This document shows, one piece after another, positions 1 through 10,695 of a stretch of 64,000 bases of DNA. The number at the start of each line of letters is the position of its first letter. Within the stretch, counting starts at the first letter, position 1. Under the pieces are notes generated by a model, which saw only the letters and a list, made by a program, of their open reading frames with translations, was not told where the DNA came from and ran no database searches. Position numbers and translations under genes: made by a program. Source of the DNA: Diphasiastrum complanatum (Eukaryota > Streptophyta > Lycopodiopsida > Lycopodiales > Lycopodiaceae); the NCBI GenBank assembly GCA_029204225.1, contig CM055098.1, forward strand, positions 50,039,063 through 50,103,062. The letters are read 5' to 3'.

Positions 1-598
1 GTACTTGCTGGTTTCACACGTGTGAAAACCTGTTAGAGTACGGACTCCAATCTGAAAAAGAAATACACTATGATAGAATCTCAAATCATTCAAAACAAAT
101 GAAGACAAATGGAGAGATTGACACAAAATTGCTTCCAAAATCAAGATTGATGTTTCATGTTGATTATGGCCAAATATGCCTCTATATATACACTTCTTGG
201 AGCTCAAGGTATTGATCATGCATCAGATCTCACACATGTGAGGATGCTTTGTCATATGGTGAATCATCATGCAAAATTGACACTTGGATCAAACTTTCTA
301 TTTTGAGCACTTTTGGTCCATTTTCCTACTATATGAAGATCTACTTAGAACCTTCTAGAAGTCAAAATTCGCCTACTTCAGCTTATTTCACACATGTGAG
401 CAGTCCTCTACACATGGGATATGACACCTAACCTAAGGATGTGGCTGATGAAATCAATAGATTGATGTCATGTGTCATATGACTAGAAAACTAGATTTTG
501 GCCTTTTTAGCCACTAGAACTTGAATTAAATCATATGTACAACCTATATGATTATGGTACATGACAAGTACACTAATTTCACATGTGGGAACAGGCTC
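1..598 (-). repeat. C1 copia 3' LTR, partial
   Basis: This is the reverse complement of most of the LTR seen complete at 39807-40550. It includes the TATA-box segment (TATATATA at 183-190) and the 16-bp palindrome TTTCACACGTGTGAAA at 12-27. The LTR runs off the left edge of the window. On its own strand it lacks about the first 75 bases, because the sequence at 599 switches straight to the 3' end of pol. It is the downstream LTR of the minus-strand C1 element whose coding remnants lie at 675-3536. Confidence 0.85.
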
Positions 599-674
599 CA
601 AATTTGCTAATCTGCCCGACGTCAATATCTCAAGTTAAATTTACTTGACTATGCTGGTTAGTATAATGAAAAAT

Positions 675-2810
675 CTAGCTTGGTAAATCTAGCATAGATC
701 TATCTATAACTCCAAGAGTCAATCTTAATTTTACAAATGGATCTTTAGGCAATGCCTTGGTGAGTATATCAGCAATGCAATCTGATCATGAAACATGAAT
801 AAGCTTGATCTCCTTTGCTTGCACTTTCTCCCTCATGAAATGATGTGAAATCTCACTGTGCTTTGTTCGAACATGGAAGATTGGATTGTTTGCAAGTTGT
901 TGAGCTGCTTGATTGTGACAATATATGCATGGAATGTCTTCATCCTTGATCACATGAAGATCCTCCAAAAGCCTTTTAAGCCAAAGAACCTCCTTTGTTG
1001 TTGTTGTCATAGCTTTATACTTGGATTCTGTTGATGAAAGAGAGATGGTATCTTGCTTTTTTCGAAAGCCAAGATATAGCTCCTCCACATAAGAATGTAG
1101 TGAATGCAATTATGGATCTTCTATCCATCTTGTCACCTGCAAAACTTGAGTCTGAATATGCTCTTAAACAAATATTAGTCCTTTCATAAACTATGCCAAA
1201 GTCTTTTGTAGCCGAGATGTACCGTAATACCCTTTTGGCACTTTTCCAATGACATATTAATGGACTTTGCATGTATTGACTCAATTTGCCAACACAAAAA
1301 CTAAGATCAGGTCTAGTGATGCTTAAGTATATCAAGAAACCAATAAGCATTCTATAGGTAGTGATGTCCTCAAAGGATGCTTCATCACTTTCCTTAGATA
1401 CTTTTACACTTAGTTCCATGGGAGTTTCAACTCCTTTACAATCAATCATGCCAAATTTTGCTAAGATTGATCTAGCATACTTAGATTGACATATGAAAGT
1501 AAAATCATCACTTCTAGTGACTTCTATTCCAAGTATAACTTTAAGAAGTCCTAGATCTACCATCCTAAATTCACTAGACAAGGAAATTTTTACATCTTTG
1601 ATGCCATCTAGATCATTTCTTGTGAGTATAATGTCATCAACATATAAAACTAAGATAATGATCTTCCCATCATTACATTTGTAGTACAATGATGGTTCAT
1701 AAGAACTTACGACAAATTCAATGGAAATAAGATAAGAATACAACCTAGAGTACCATGCTCTTGGTGCTTGCTTGAGTCCATAAAGACTCTTCTTCAAGAA
1801 ACACACCTTGTCTTATTCTCCATCTTTGATGAAGCCCTCGGGTTGGCACATGTAGATTTCCTCTTCCAAGAATCCATTCAAGAAAGCATTTGTCACATCA
1901 AGTTGGAAGAGCTCCCATTTCAAAGAAGTAGCAAGACATATGATTAATCTAATGGAAACAAGCTTTGCAACAGGTGCAAAGGTTTCATCATAATCTATGC
2001 ATTTGACTTGCAAAAAACCTTTTGCTACAAGTCTAGCTTTATACTTATGAATGGAACCATCTTGATTATATTTCAGTCTATATATCCATTTACATGTAAG
2101 AGGCTTATTTCCATAAGGTAGATCAACAAGCTTCCAAGTTTGATTTTCCATTAATGTATCAAACTCTACTTGCATAGCTTTCCTCCAATGTTGCGACTTA
2201 TTTGCTTCCTCAGAGCTAGTTGGTTCTTCAAGCATAGTAGTCAAGAAAGTATAAGAGTCGAGTAGTTGAGAATCTTCCCTTTGTTCCCCTTTGTCACTAT
2301 AAGTGAGCCTTGATGGCTCAATCCTTGTCCTTGTTGATCTTCTTCGCACCCTTGGACTTTGAGTAAGTTCCACTTGGTCTTCATCTTCATGAAGCTCCTC
2401 CTCGGCCATAACATGATCCTTGACAAGTTGAGTGTTGTTGGAAGTCACCTTTCCTTTGGATTGGAGAGATTCATCAAAAAGTACATTTCTACTTACAACA
2501 GCTTTCTTGGTAATAGGATCAAATATCCTATAAGCTTTACTCTTTTCACTATAACCAACAAAGATGCCTTTGAATAAAGTGGCATCTTCCTTTTTCCTTG
2601 TTTCTAAAGGAATATGTACATAACAAGTACATCCAAAAACTTTCAAATCACTAAGATTTGGCTTTTTGCCATACACTACTTCATAAGGTGTAAGTCCTTT
2701 AATGGCACTATGAGTCATTCTATTGCATAGAAAGTTTGCGTAAAATACATTCTCCCCAAAATGAAATAGGAAGGGATGCATCTAATCTCAAAGCTTTAGC
2801 ACACTCACAT
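675..2810 (-). pseudogene. Ty1/copia pol remnant (integrase C-terminus, RT, RNase H), C1 element
   Basis: Translated on the minus strand this gives the integrase C-terminal part (FGCTCYVH, then GIFVGYSEKSKAYRIFDP), the linker, RT and RNase H. RT motifs include the QLDVTNAFLNG segment, the [16 protein letters not shown] segment and the YVDD active site. RNase H shows SDSSFAGDKMDRRS and TESKYKAMTTTTKEVLWLKRLL. The C-terminal IADILTKALP tail ends at the stop at 675. The frame is broken near 2750, by a TAA near 1813, a frameshift near 1065 and a TGA at 786. The integrase catalytic core is absent: a deletion of roughly 835 bp relative to the plus-strand copy joins gag directly to the integrase C-terminus near 2811. 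It cannot make a working polyprotein. Ty1/copia identity is certain; the finer lineage is not resolved. Confidence 0.9.
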
Positions 2811-3536
2811 AGAACTATTGTAAGAAAGTAGATTAGAAAAGTAGTCTTTTTAGTGAGTCATGTGGGAGCTTGCCCCACTATCAATCCACCAAGTGTCTTG
2901 ATTAGATGTTTGTGGTGAGGATACCATCAAAGATAGATCGTACTCTTCCTCCTCCTCCTCAAGCACAAGATTGCCTTGATTGTCCTTCTCTTGGGCATTC
3001 TTCTTCTTGTAGCACTCGGATGCAAAATGTCCCTTTTTTCCACAAAAGAAACACTTTAGCTTCTTCTTGTCCTTCTTGCTCTTGCCTTTGGAACTTGATG
3101 CTCCATCCTTGTTCTCCATCTCCATGTCTTGAGTCTTCTTGGATGGAAACTTTTTCTTCTTGCCTTTCAAGGAAAAATTAGCTTTTTCATCACCTTCATT
3201 CAAAGATAAGGAACTCATCCTACTTTTGATATGAAGCATTCTACTCTCCTCACTTACAAGCACACTTTGAAGTTTTTCAATACTAGGAAGTGAATCTTGA
3301 ATAGCAAAGGTTTGAACAAGATTAGAATAATCATCTCCTAATCCATTCAAAATGATTTGAATTAACTCATCATCTTAATTTTGGGCACTTTCACTATTTC
3401 CTTTCATGCTTTGAAGAATTTGATTCCTAAGCATGAGTATCCTTGAAGTATTCTTGGATCCTTAAATTGATTTTAATGAATCTTATGCCTCTTTGGATGT
3501 GCTACAAGATGAGATTTCCTTCAAAAGTTCATTCAA
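2811..3536 (-). pseudogene. Ty1/copia gag remnant with zinc knuckle and protease start, C1 element
   Basis: On the minus strand the central and C-terminal gag is readable: LNGLGDDYSNLVQTFAIQD, a lysine-rich stretch, the CCHC zinc knuckle CFFCGKKGHFASEC, an acidic linker, then the aspartic protease motif WWIDSGASSHMTH. It closely matches the C1 copies at 41152-42177 and 49265-50218. The gag N-terminus and the whole 5' leader are missing, because the sequence jumps near 3537 into the middle of an LTR. An internal gag deletion also removes a short segment near 3375. This is a truncated, non-functional copy of a capsid/nucleocapsid gene. Confidence 0.88.
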
Positions 3537-3960
3537 ATAAAGACAAATGGAGATATTGACACAAAATTGCTTCCAAAATTAAGATTGAGGTTTCATGTTG
3601 ATTATGGCCAAATATGCCTCTATATATACACTTCTTTGAGCTCGAGGTACTGATCATGCATCAGATCTCACACATGTGAGGATGCTTTGTCATATGGTGA
3701 ATCATCATGCAAAACTAACACTTGGATCAAACTTTTTATTTTGAGCACTTTTGGTCCATTTTCCAACTATATGGAGATATACTTGGAAACCTTCTAGAAG
3801 TCAAAATTTGCCTACTTCAGCATATTCCACAAGTGTGAGCAGTCCTCTACACATGGGATATGACACCTAACCTAAGGATGTGGCTCATGCAATCAATAGA
3901 TTGATGCCATGTGTCATATGACTAGAAAACTAGATTTTGGCCTTTTTAGCCACTAGAACT
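3537..3960 (-). repeat. C1 LTR fragment (inner part of the 5' LTR)
   Basis: This stretch repeats LTR sequence of 1-598, including the TATA-box segment at about 3621-3628. It abuts gag on one side by deletion. On the other side it meets the C2 element at a short shared run (TTGAA). The missing outer part of the same LTR is at 9936-10004, beyond the C2 insertion, so both pieces belong to one interrupted 5' LTR. Confidence 0.8.
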
Positions 3961-4739
3961 TGAAAAACAATCCATATTGATTTCTTGGCTTGCTACAAAT
4001 GTTGTACCATGCAAGTATGTAGCTCATTAATGAAAAATGCCAAGTTTGGCGTACATAGAACTCGAGCTACATGGTTATGTATTATCTAGTTTGATAAATG
4101 CAACTTGCATATAGTTTGTAGACATAGAATTAGCATGCTTATGCTTGTAGAAACTCGTGGCAGCTCACATGCATTAATTGTGATCCATAGTGACATGCAA
4201 GGCATGCACAAAGTTTAATGGACACATGCATGATGATTTGGACATTTCTAGTTAGAACTAGTACACCTGTAAAAAGTTGGTAGAATTTCATGCATGACAA
4301 GTGACAAATGTCACATAGACTCTAGATGTCACTTTAGATGTCATTTTGGAGTGGACAGATATGGTTCTACCTCGAGCTACCTCAAACTCCATAAATATGT
4401 GTAGCTCTCCACACAATCAATGATGAAGAACCAAAGTTTTGTAGCTATCTCATGCCATTTTGGATCTAAACTATTTTGCTTGTTATCTCTCTATCTTTCT
4501 CTCTCTAACTCATGTTGAAGCTAATGCTTATACACTGATAATTTGTACTTTTGCTAATTATTGATTCATTGCTATCATATTCAGTTGCTTAGCATGCTAG
4601 ATTGTGGATAGGCCATTTCTTCTGAACTAGATTTGTTGATCAATCTAGAATCAGGTTATAGTGCCAATCACAAAGCTTAATTAAGATTAGTCATTCTTGT
4701 GGACATTCCCCACACGTGTGAATTCTGGAAATTTTGTCA
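3961..4739 (+). repeat. C2 5' LTR (lacks its first ~12 bp)
   Basis: Direct copy of 9141-9935. It ends ...AATTTTGTCA at 4739 immediately before the primer-binding site. It contains CACACGTGTG at 4711-4720 and a CT-rich stretch downstream of a weak TATA-like ATAAATAT near 4391. Confidence 0.88.
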
Positions 4740-4754
4740 TGGTATCAAAACCAC
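4740..4754 (+). other. C2 primer-binding site (tRNA-iMet type)
   Basis: TGGTATCAAAACCAC directly follows the LTR. The family norm elsewhere in the window is TGGTATCAGAGC. The two G-to-A changes suggest decay of the priming site. Confidence 0.8.
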
Positions 4755-5507
4755 ATTAAGCTTTGCATGCTAACAACTCTGATTGTACAAGAAACTGAGA
4801 GCTAAATCAAGCAAAAAAACAGTTTTGCACTTTTTCTAACCTTTCTCTGAAGTGTATTTGGATCAAATCGGACTTGAACTGAATTTTTAGACCTGAATTG
4901 AGGAAGTACGGAATTTTGGAATTTTGCACGTGTGAAAATCAGAGTTTTTCAGTCTCTTTCTTCTCCTTACTTGTAGATCCAAAGATAGCAGTGTTATAGC
5001 TTGATGGAAAGCATTTGATCTGTACTTTCCATTAAATTGAAATCAAATCAATTTGATGTGTCTAGCAAGAGGTATAAGCTCTTAAAGAGGATAGGGATAA
5101 GTCCAAAATCTGAGTGACAGCATTTTGATTTGATTCAATTATACTTTGTTCTGAATTCATTGTTTTGAGCATTCAACACAAGAAACTATAGATCAAGACT
5201 GAGTTTGAAGTATTTGAACACCCTTTGAGCCTTCTAAGTGTCAATAGTGTTTTCTTTTGAAGCATTTCACACGTGCCAAAAGTAGAATTCAAACCAGCCA
5301 AAGTGTCTCAAACCACTTTTTGTGTCTGATCTAGAAAACTTGTCTTGTGGAATATTTGAGATTCATCTCAAATATAGCTGCAAGTATTTCACATAGGAAG
5401 GTAGTTCAACCTTGAAAATACCTATAGTGAAGAGAGCAGCAACTCTAAGTCTGATAGGAACAAGCTCAAACATATCTCAATCCAATAACTAAGAAGTCTT
5501 CATTATA

Positions 5508-6461
5508 ATGGCATCTCAGGGAGGATATCTTCTAGAAGCCAGTGAAAGACTAAACACTTCTAATTATTCAATTTGGAAGCTAAGAATGGAGTCTATTTTG
5601 ATTCTCCAAGATGTTATGAATATTGTGCTTGGTGTTGAGGAGGAGCCTCAAGCACAAGTTGAAACTCCTAAATATAAGAAGAGAGTTAGAATGGCTCTAC
5701 ATTTCATTAAGATGAATGTATCTAATGAAATTTTGAGAGAGATAGGATCTTGCACTACAGCCAAAGAAGCTTGGGATGCACTAAAGACCATCTATGAAGC
5801 AAAGAATATTTCTAGAATACTCACTCTTAGGAATCAGATTTTCCAAAGTTTCCAAAGAAGTGAAGAGAGTGCATCTAACTATGTTCTGAGAGTTAAAGAT
5901 TTACATAGAGAGCTTTCCTGTGTTGGTGTTACCATTAACCAAGTTGAGCTAGTTCAAGTCATACTGAATGGCTTGAGAGATGACTATGATAATCTTGTTT
6001 AGTCTTTTGCTATTAAGGAGGAGCTACCTAATCTAGAAACTCTCCAAGGAATTTTTATTTCTGAAGAATCTAGACAAAGCTATAAACTCTCCAGGATGAA
6101 CAAACTTGAACATGGTAGAACTGACAAAGCCCTCTTTGTCAAAGGCAAGCAGAAAGGAAGAAGTAAGAACCAATTCTCTCAAGCATACAACAAAGACAAA
6201 GCCAAAGATCGAGATCAAGATGGTGAAGAGGATGAAACATCTCATCCCTCTAACTCAAAAACCAAGAAGAAGAAAGTGAAGTGTTTCTTCTGTGGCAAAA
6301 AGGGGCACTATGCCTCTAATTGCTTTAAGAAGAAAAACCAACTCAAGCAAGCTAATCTCTCCAAAGAGATTGAAGAAGATTCTATTGCAAGTGATGGAGA
6401 AGGATCACTTATGGTGTCCAATTTTTCTTCATCACCTTTCAAGAAAGATGGAGCTTGGTAC
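5508..6461 (+). pseudogene. C2 copia gag
   Basis: The ATG at 5508 opens a protein starting MASQGGYLLEASERL, followed by the copia gag signature NYSIWKLRMESIL. The body of the capsid domain reaches QVILNGLRDDYDNLV and then hits a TAG at 6000-6002. The same frame continues beyond it through a lysine-rich linker to the CCHC zinc knuckle CFFCGKKGHYASNC (6282-6323). The TAG is best explained by CAG to TAG, since related copies read VQSF here. Gag would form the virus-like particle and bind RNA through the knuckle. This copy cannot do so without readthrough. Confidence 0.88.
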
Positions 6462-7870
6462 ATAGACAGTGGAGCCTCTTCACATATGTGCTGTTCAAAG
6501 GAGTCATTTGACTTAGTCTTACCTTTCAAAGGACTCAAGAGATCTATTTACATAGCTAATGATCATGAGTGTCCAATAGAAGGAATTGCCAACATTCCAT
6601 TGAAACTTGCTTCTTCAAAAGTTCTTGCACTTTCTAATGTTCTTTTCATTCCAAAACTTACAAAGAACTTAATTAGTGTGGGAAAGTTGCTTGATAATGG
6701 TTGTGATGTAAAGTTCACCTCCAATACTTGTCTTATCAAGAGAAAAGATGAGATCCTTGCTGATGGAACTAGATGTGGTGGAATTTTTAAGTTGAATTCT
6801 TATGAGAATGCAAACCTTTGTGAAGTTGCTTTGTTATCTAAGGAGGAGCTGTGGCATAGAAGGTTGGGACATCCTAACTTTACATCTATGTCTTCTATGG
6901 TTAAGAAGGAGAAGGCTTTTGGTCTTCCAAAATCTCTTTTTAAAGATTTCAAGCCTGGTGAGGCTTGTGCCATTGCAAAGTCACACAGAAAGCCATATCA
7001 GAAGTCTTTTATAAAGACTACTTATCCATTGGAACTCATACATTCAGATGTACATTTTTTCTCTTCTAAAAGTATTGGTGGTGCAACATGTTTTGTCACC
7101 TTTATTGATGACTTTACTAGATACACTTGGTTGTATCTAATTTTCTCAAAGGCTATGGTTTATGATCACTTCCTTATCTTCAAAGCTTATGTAGAAAAAT
7201 AGTTTTCTTGCAAAGTTAAAGCTTTAAGATGCGATGGAGGTGAATATATCTCCAACAAGCTTCATAATTATTGTGAAGGTGAAGGAATAAAGAGAGAATT
7301 TTCTTGTGCCTATTCTCCATCCCAAAATGGAGTAGCTGAGAGGAAAAACAGATCTTTATGTGAATGTGCTAAAGCAATTCGAGTAGCAGCTTCTTTGCCT
7401 ATTGAATATTGGGGTGCTGCTATAAATTGTGCAAACTATTTGTGCAATAGATTACCTCACAATTCTCTTGCTGGAAAAACACCTTTTGAAGTCTTGGTTC
7501 AGAAAAAAAACCTAAGGTAGATCATCTTAGAGTTTTTGGTTGTACTTGCTTTGTTAATATGCCCTTGGAAACAAGGAAAAGAGATGATCCTAATTTTGTT
7601 AAAGGGATCATGGTTGGATATGCATCCAACAAGAAAGCTTACAAGATCTATATTCCCTCTACCTCAACTACAATTGAGAGTAGAGATGTGATATTACATG
7701 AAGATCAAAAACACATTCTTGAGAAGGCCGAGTTCAAAGATTCTCACAAAGATACTCCAATCATCACCCTTGAAGATTATCATGGAGAGATGGGGCCGAG
7801 ATTTGAGGAGGAGTCACCTCAAATTTACCAAGGAGATCTCAAAGAGAAAGATCCAAGCCTAGAAGGCTTA
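6462..7870 (+). pseudogene. C2 copia protease and integrase
   Basis: The protease active site is at 6465 (YIDSGASSHM). The integrase zinc-binding region follows (LWHRRLGHPNF, then CAIAKSHR; the usual CxxC reads GEAC, so one cysteine is lost). Catalytic residues are visible as D in IHSDV (about 7047), D in FIDDFTR (about 7107-7112) and E in DGGEYIS (about 7242). A TAG at 7200-7202 falls between the second and third catalytic residues. A run of eight A near 7504 shifts the frame before the integrase C-terminal motif FGCTCFVNMPLETRKRDD and GIMVGYASNKKAYKIY. It is homologous to functional integrases but broken. Confidence 0.87.
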
Positions 7871-9123
7871 CCTATGAAGATAGAGGAAAGCAAGTAGAAA
7901 TCAACTCCACTAATTGTGCCTATTTTATTTCTCATGAGGAGCCGAAGGATGTATATGATGCTATCAACTCAAAGGAATGGTACCTTGCCATGAAGGAAGA
8001 ATATGATGCTTTGATGGCCAATAATACATGGGAGCTTGTGGATCTTTTGGTATTTTCAACTTAACACCTTTCTTGAGTCACTAGGATTTAATCTTAGTAA
8101 CTATGATCCTTCCTTATATGTCAAGTTTTGTGATAAAGATATTGTCATCCTTCTTATTTATGTTGATGATATCATTCTGACAGGAAGTTGTATCAAGTTA
8201 GTTGAGGAAACCAAGATTGCACTTGGAAAAGAGTTCAAGATGCAAGATCTTGGAAAAATTCACTATATTCTAGGATTAGAGATTGACTTTCTTAAAGATA
8301 AAGCTTTTGTATGTCAATCTAAGTATGCTCTTTTAATGTTAAAAAAGTTCAATATGTTGAATTGTAAGAGTATAGAAACACCTATGGAGCAAAATGTAAA
8401 GGACTCTAACAAAGGTGATGAAAGATCCTTCGAGGACATCACAATTTTTAGAAGTCTTATAGGCTCCTTAATATGGCTCACAATAACTAGACCTGACATA
8501 AGCTTTAGTGTTCATAAGTTGAGCCAGGCTATGCAAAATCCTTCAGTTTATCATTGGAAAAAGGCCAAGAGAGTGCTTAGATATATATCTTCAACTTTTG
8601 ATTTTGGTTTATTGTATAAAAGTGAAGATCTTCTATTATTGGCTATTCTGACTCGGATTTTGCAAGTGATAGAGCAGATCGAAAATCTACAAGTGCTTAT
8701 CTCATATATCTTGGAGGAAACTTGATATTTTGGCTTTCCAAAAAGTAAGATACTGTATCACTCTCATCACGTGAAGCTGAGTACAAGGCGCTCACTACAA
8801 CAACAAAGGAAGTGCTTTGGATCAAGAGGTTACTAGTAGAACTAAAGATAATTATGGAAGAAAATATACCTATGATCATGTGTGACAACATTTCAGCTCA
8901 AGCCCTTGCCAACAACCCAATATTCCATGCAAGGAGCAAGCATATCGAAGTTGCACATCACTTCGTGAAAGAGAAGCTCATTGGAGGTGAAATCAAATTG
9001 GAGCACATCGACACATCATCTTGCATTGCAGATATGCTCACCAAACCTTTGAGCAAAAGTTCCTTCAACAAGCATAGAGCCAACCTTGGAGTTATACCAA
9101 GATCCATGTTCAAATCAATATAG
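7871..9123 (+). pseudogene. C2 copia reverse transcriptase and RNase H
   Basis: The linker reads RRLTYEDRGKQ, then the RT start KEEYDALMANNTWELVDL. Near 8041 the sequence jumps to the second half of RT (WYFQLNTFLESLGF), so the first part of the RT fingers and palm is deleted. The YVDD active site (about 8159-8170) and the C-terminal RT segment are present (DITIFRSLIGSLIWLTITRP). A frameshift near 8640 moves into RNase H (GYSDSDFASDRADRKS), with a TAA after WLSKK. It continues EAEYKALTTTTKEVLWIKRLL and the tail IADMLTKPLSKSSFNKH, ending at 9123. RNase H is nearly complete; RT is not. Confidence 0.88.
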
Positions 9124-9128
9124 ATCAT

Positions 9129-9140
9129 TTTTAGGAGGAG
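9129..9140 (+). other. C2 polypurine tract
   Basis: TTTTAGGAGGAG lies directly before the 3' LTR start TGTTAAAATTG at 9141, the expected position for plus-strand priming. Confidence 0.75.
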
Positions 9141-9935
9141 TGTTAAAATTGAAAAACAATCCATATTGATTTCTTGGCTTGCTACAAATGTTGTACCATG
9201 CAAGTATGTGGCTCATTAATGAAAAATGACAAGTTTGGCCTACATAGAACTCGAGCTACATGGTTATGTATTATCTAGTTTGATAAATGCAACTTGCATA
9301 TAGTTTGTAGACATAGAATTAGCATGATTATGCTTGTAGAAACTCGTGGCAACTCACATGCATTAATTGTAAGTGATCCATAGTGACATGCAAGGCATGC
9401 ACAAAGTTTAATGGACACATGCATGATGATTTGGACATTTCTAGTTAGAACTAGTACACTTGTAAAAGGTTGGTAGAATTTCATGCATGACAAGTGACAA
9501 ATGTCACATAGACTCTAGATGTCACTTTAGATGTCATTTTGGAGTGGATAGATATGGTTCTCTCTCGAGCTACCTCAAACTCCATAAATATGTGTAGCTC
9601 TCCACACAATCAATGATGAAGAACCAAAGTTTTGTAGCTATCTCATGCCATTTTGGATCTAAACTATTTTGCTTGTTATCTCTCTATCTTTCTCTCTCTC
9701 TAACTCGTGTTGAAGCTAATGCTTATACACTGATATCTTGTACTTTTGCTAATTATTGATTCATTGCTATCATATACAGTCGCTTAGCATGCTAGATTGT
9801 GGATTAGCCATTTCTTCTGAACTAGATTTTGTTGATCAATCTAGAATCAGGTTATAGTGCCAATCACAAAGCTTCATTAAGATCAGTCACTCTTGTGGAC
9901 ATTCCCCACACGTGTGAATTCTGGAAATTTTGTCA
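9141..9935 (+). repeat. C2 3' LTR
   Basis: A complete 795-bp LTR beginning TGTTAAAATT and ending AATTTTGTCA, imperfect short inverted termini. It contains CACACGTGTG at 9907-9916. It is followed at 9936 by C1 LTR sequence, not by a primer site, which marks it as the downstream LTR. Confidence 0.88.
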
Positions 9936-10004
9936 CACACATGTGTAATCATCCTATATACATGGATTTCGCCTTGACCAAGCATAATTTTTGCATTTTT
10001 CACA
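9936..10004 (-). repeat. C1 5' LTR start, separated from the rest by C2
   Basis: Reverse complement of the first about 70 bases of the intact C1 LTR (compare 39807-39876). The element boundary TGTG is at 10004. It completes the C1 LTR whose inner part is at 3537-3960, showing that C2 inserted into an existing C1 LTR. Confidence 0.82.
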
Positions 10005-10695
10005 TTCCTCCATGCTAGCAACTTTAAAATCTCTGAAAAATTACTGAAACCAAGCAATAAATGTGAGTTATCAACCATTGCTTGCATGTATCCTCTCTCT
10101 TTGTCTTTTCTTGCCATGCATCCACCATGAAACTTCATGAATGAGCCTCCACCTTCATCTTGCCACAAGATATCATCAACACTTGATGACTTGGACATGA
10201 ATGAGTGACATAATGAACCTCCATTAGCTTCATTTACATCAGCAAAATCAGCCAAAAATTCTAGTACAAATTCAACATCAAAATGATGCACACCGATGTA
10301 GCTAGTTAGACCATATCTTGACAATTTGCACACATTCACATGAAATTGCTCAAGCATGAGATAGAACAAGTAAAGTAAACTTGAACCACACTTCTTTGCT
10401 GCTACTTTGACATTACTTGAATCTTCAATAACCTTCAAAAATAGATCCAAAACAGCTTTGCCAATTGACTCTCCACTGATGCTTTTGACTAGCTCCAAAT
10501 TGCCATCTTTTCTTTCATATTTTTGAAACCGTTTGAGATCAACCTCTTGATTTTCCAGTTGACCATCAAATTAATTGACTAAAAATTCTTTTCTAGATCC
10601 ATTAGATTTTGGAAAATGATGAAAATATCCATCTACTTGCATAGCATCGTCTACACAAGAAGATCCACCAAAATATGTGAGAAATGCAGAATGAG
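10005..10695 (-). pseudogene. Diverged copia RT/RNase H remnant with an open frame, C3 element
   Basis: Minus-strand open frame downstream of the C3 integrase C-terminus. Its longest uninterrupted stretch covers about 10498 to 10005 and then continues into LTR sequence. It has no YVDD and would not be recognised as RT by motif. However, the segment SSLLYLFYLMLEQFHVN, then CKLSRYG, then VLEFLADFADV lines up in order with the usual RT C-terminal segment (SLIYLxxTRPDISFxV, KLSRY, VLRYLAxTADFG). A serine/aspartate stretch follows where SDSDFAGD would be, then EGGGSFMK where LGGGxxSW would be. I infer a heavily diverged, catalytically dead RT/RNase H whose frame stayed open. It could instead be unrelated captured sequence. 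Confidence 0.45.

Larger units (their letters stand above)
3961..9935 (+). mobile_element. C2 Ty1/copia retrotransposon, nearly full length, inactive
   Basis: A plus-strand element of about 5.98 kb with LTRs at 3961-4739 and 9141-9935, a primer-binding site at 4740, gag-pol from 5508 to 9123 and a polypurine tract at 9129-9140. The order gag, protease, integrase, RT, RNase H defines Ty1/copia. It inserted inside the 5' LTR of the minus-strand C1 element. Compared with an intact C1 LTR, about 70 bp of host LTR and about 12 bp of the C2 5' LTR were deleted at the left junction, so no target duplication survives. The two LTRs look very similar by eye, which suggests a fairly recent insertion, yet the coding region carries stops, frameshifts and an RT deletion. 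Confidence 0.88.

Noticed and set aside
2359-2577. Plus-strand frame opposite C1 integrase
   Set aside because: Antisense shadow of pol; the same shadow occurs opposite the copy at 43181-43429.
9936-9944. CACAC as a target duplication of C2
   Set aside because: The left junction of C2 is deleted, so a duplication cannot be demonstrated.
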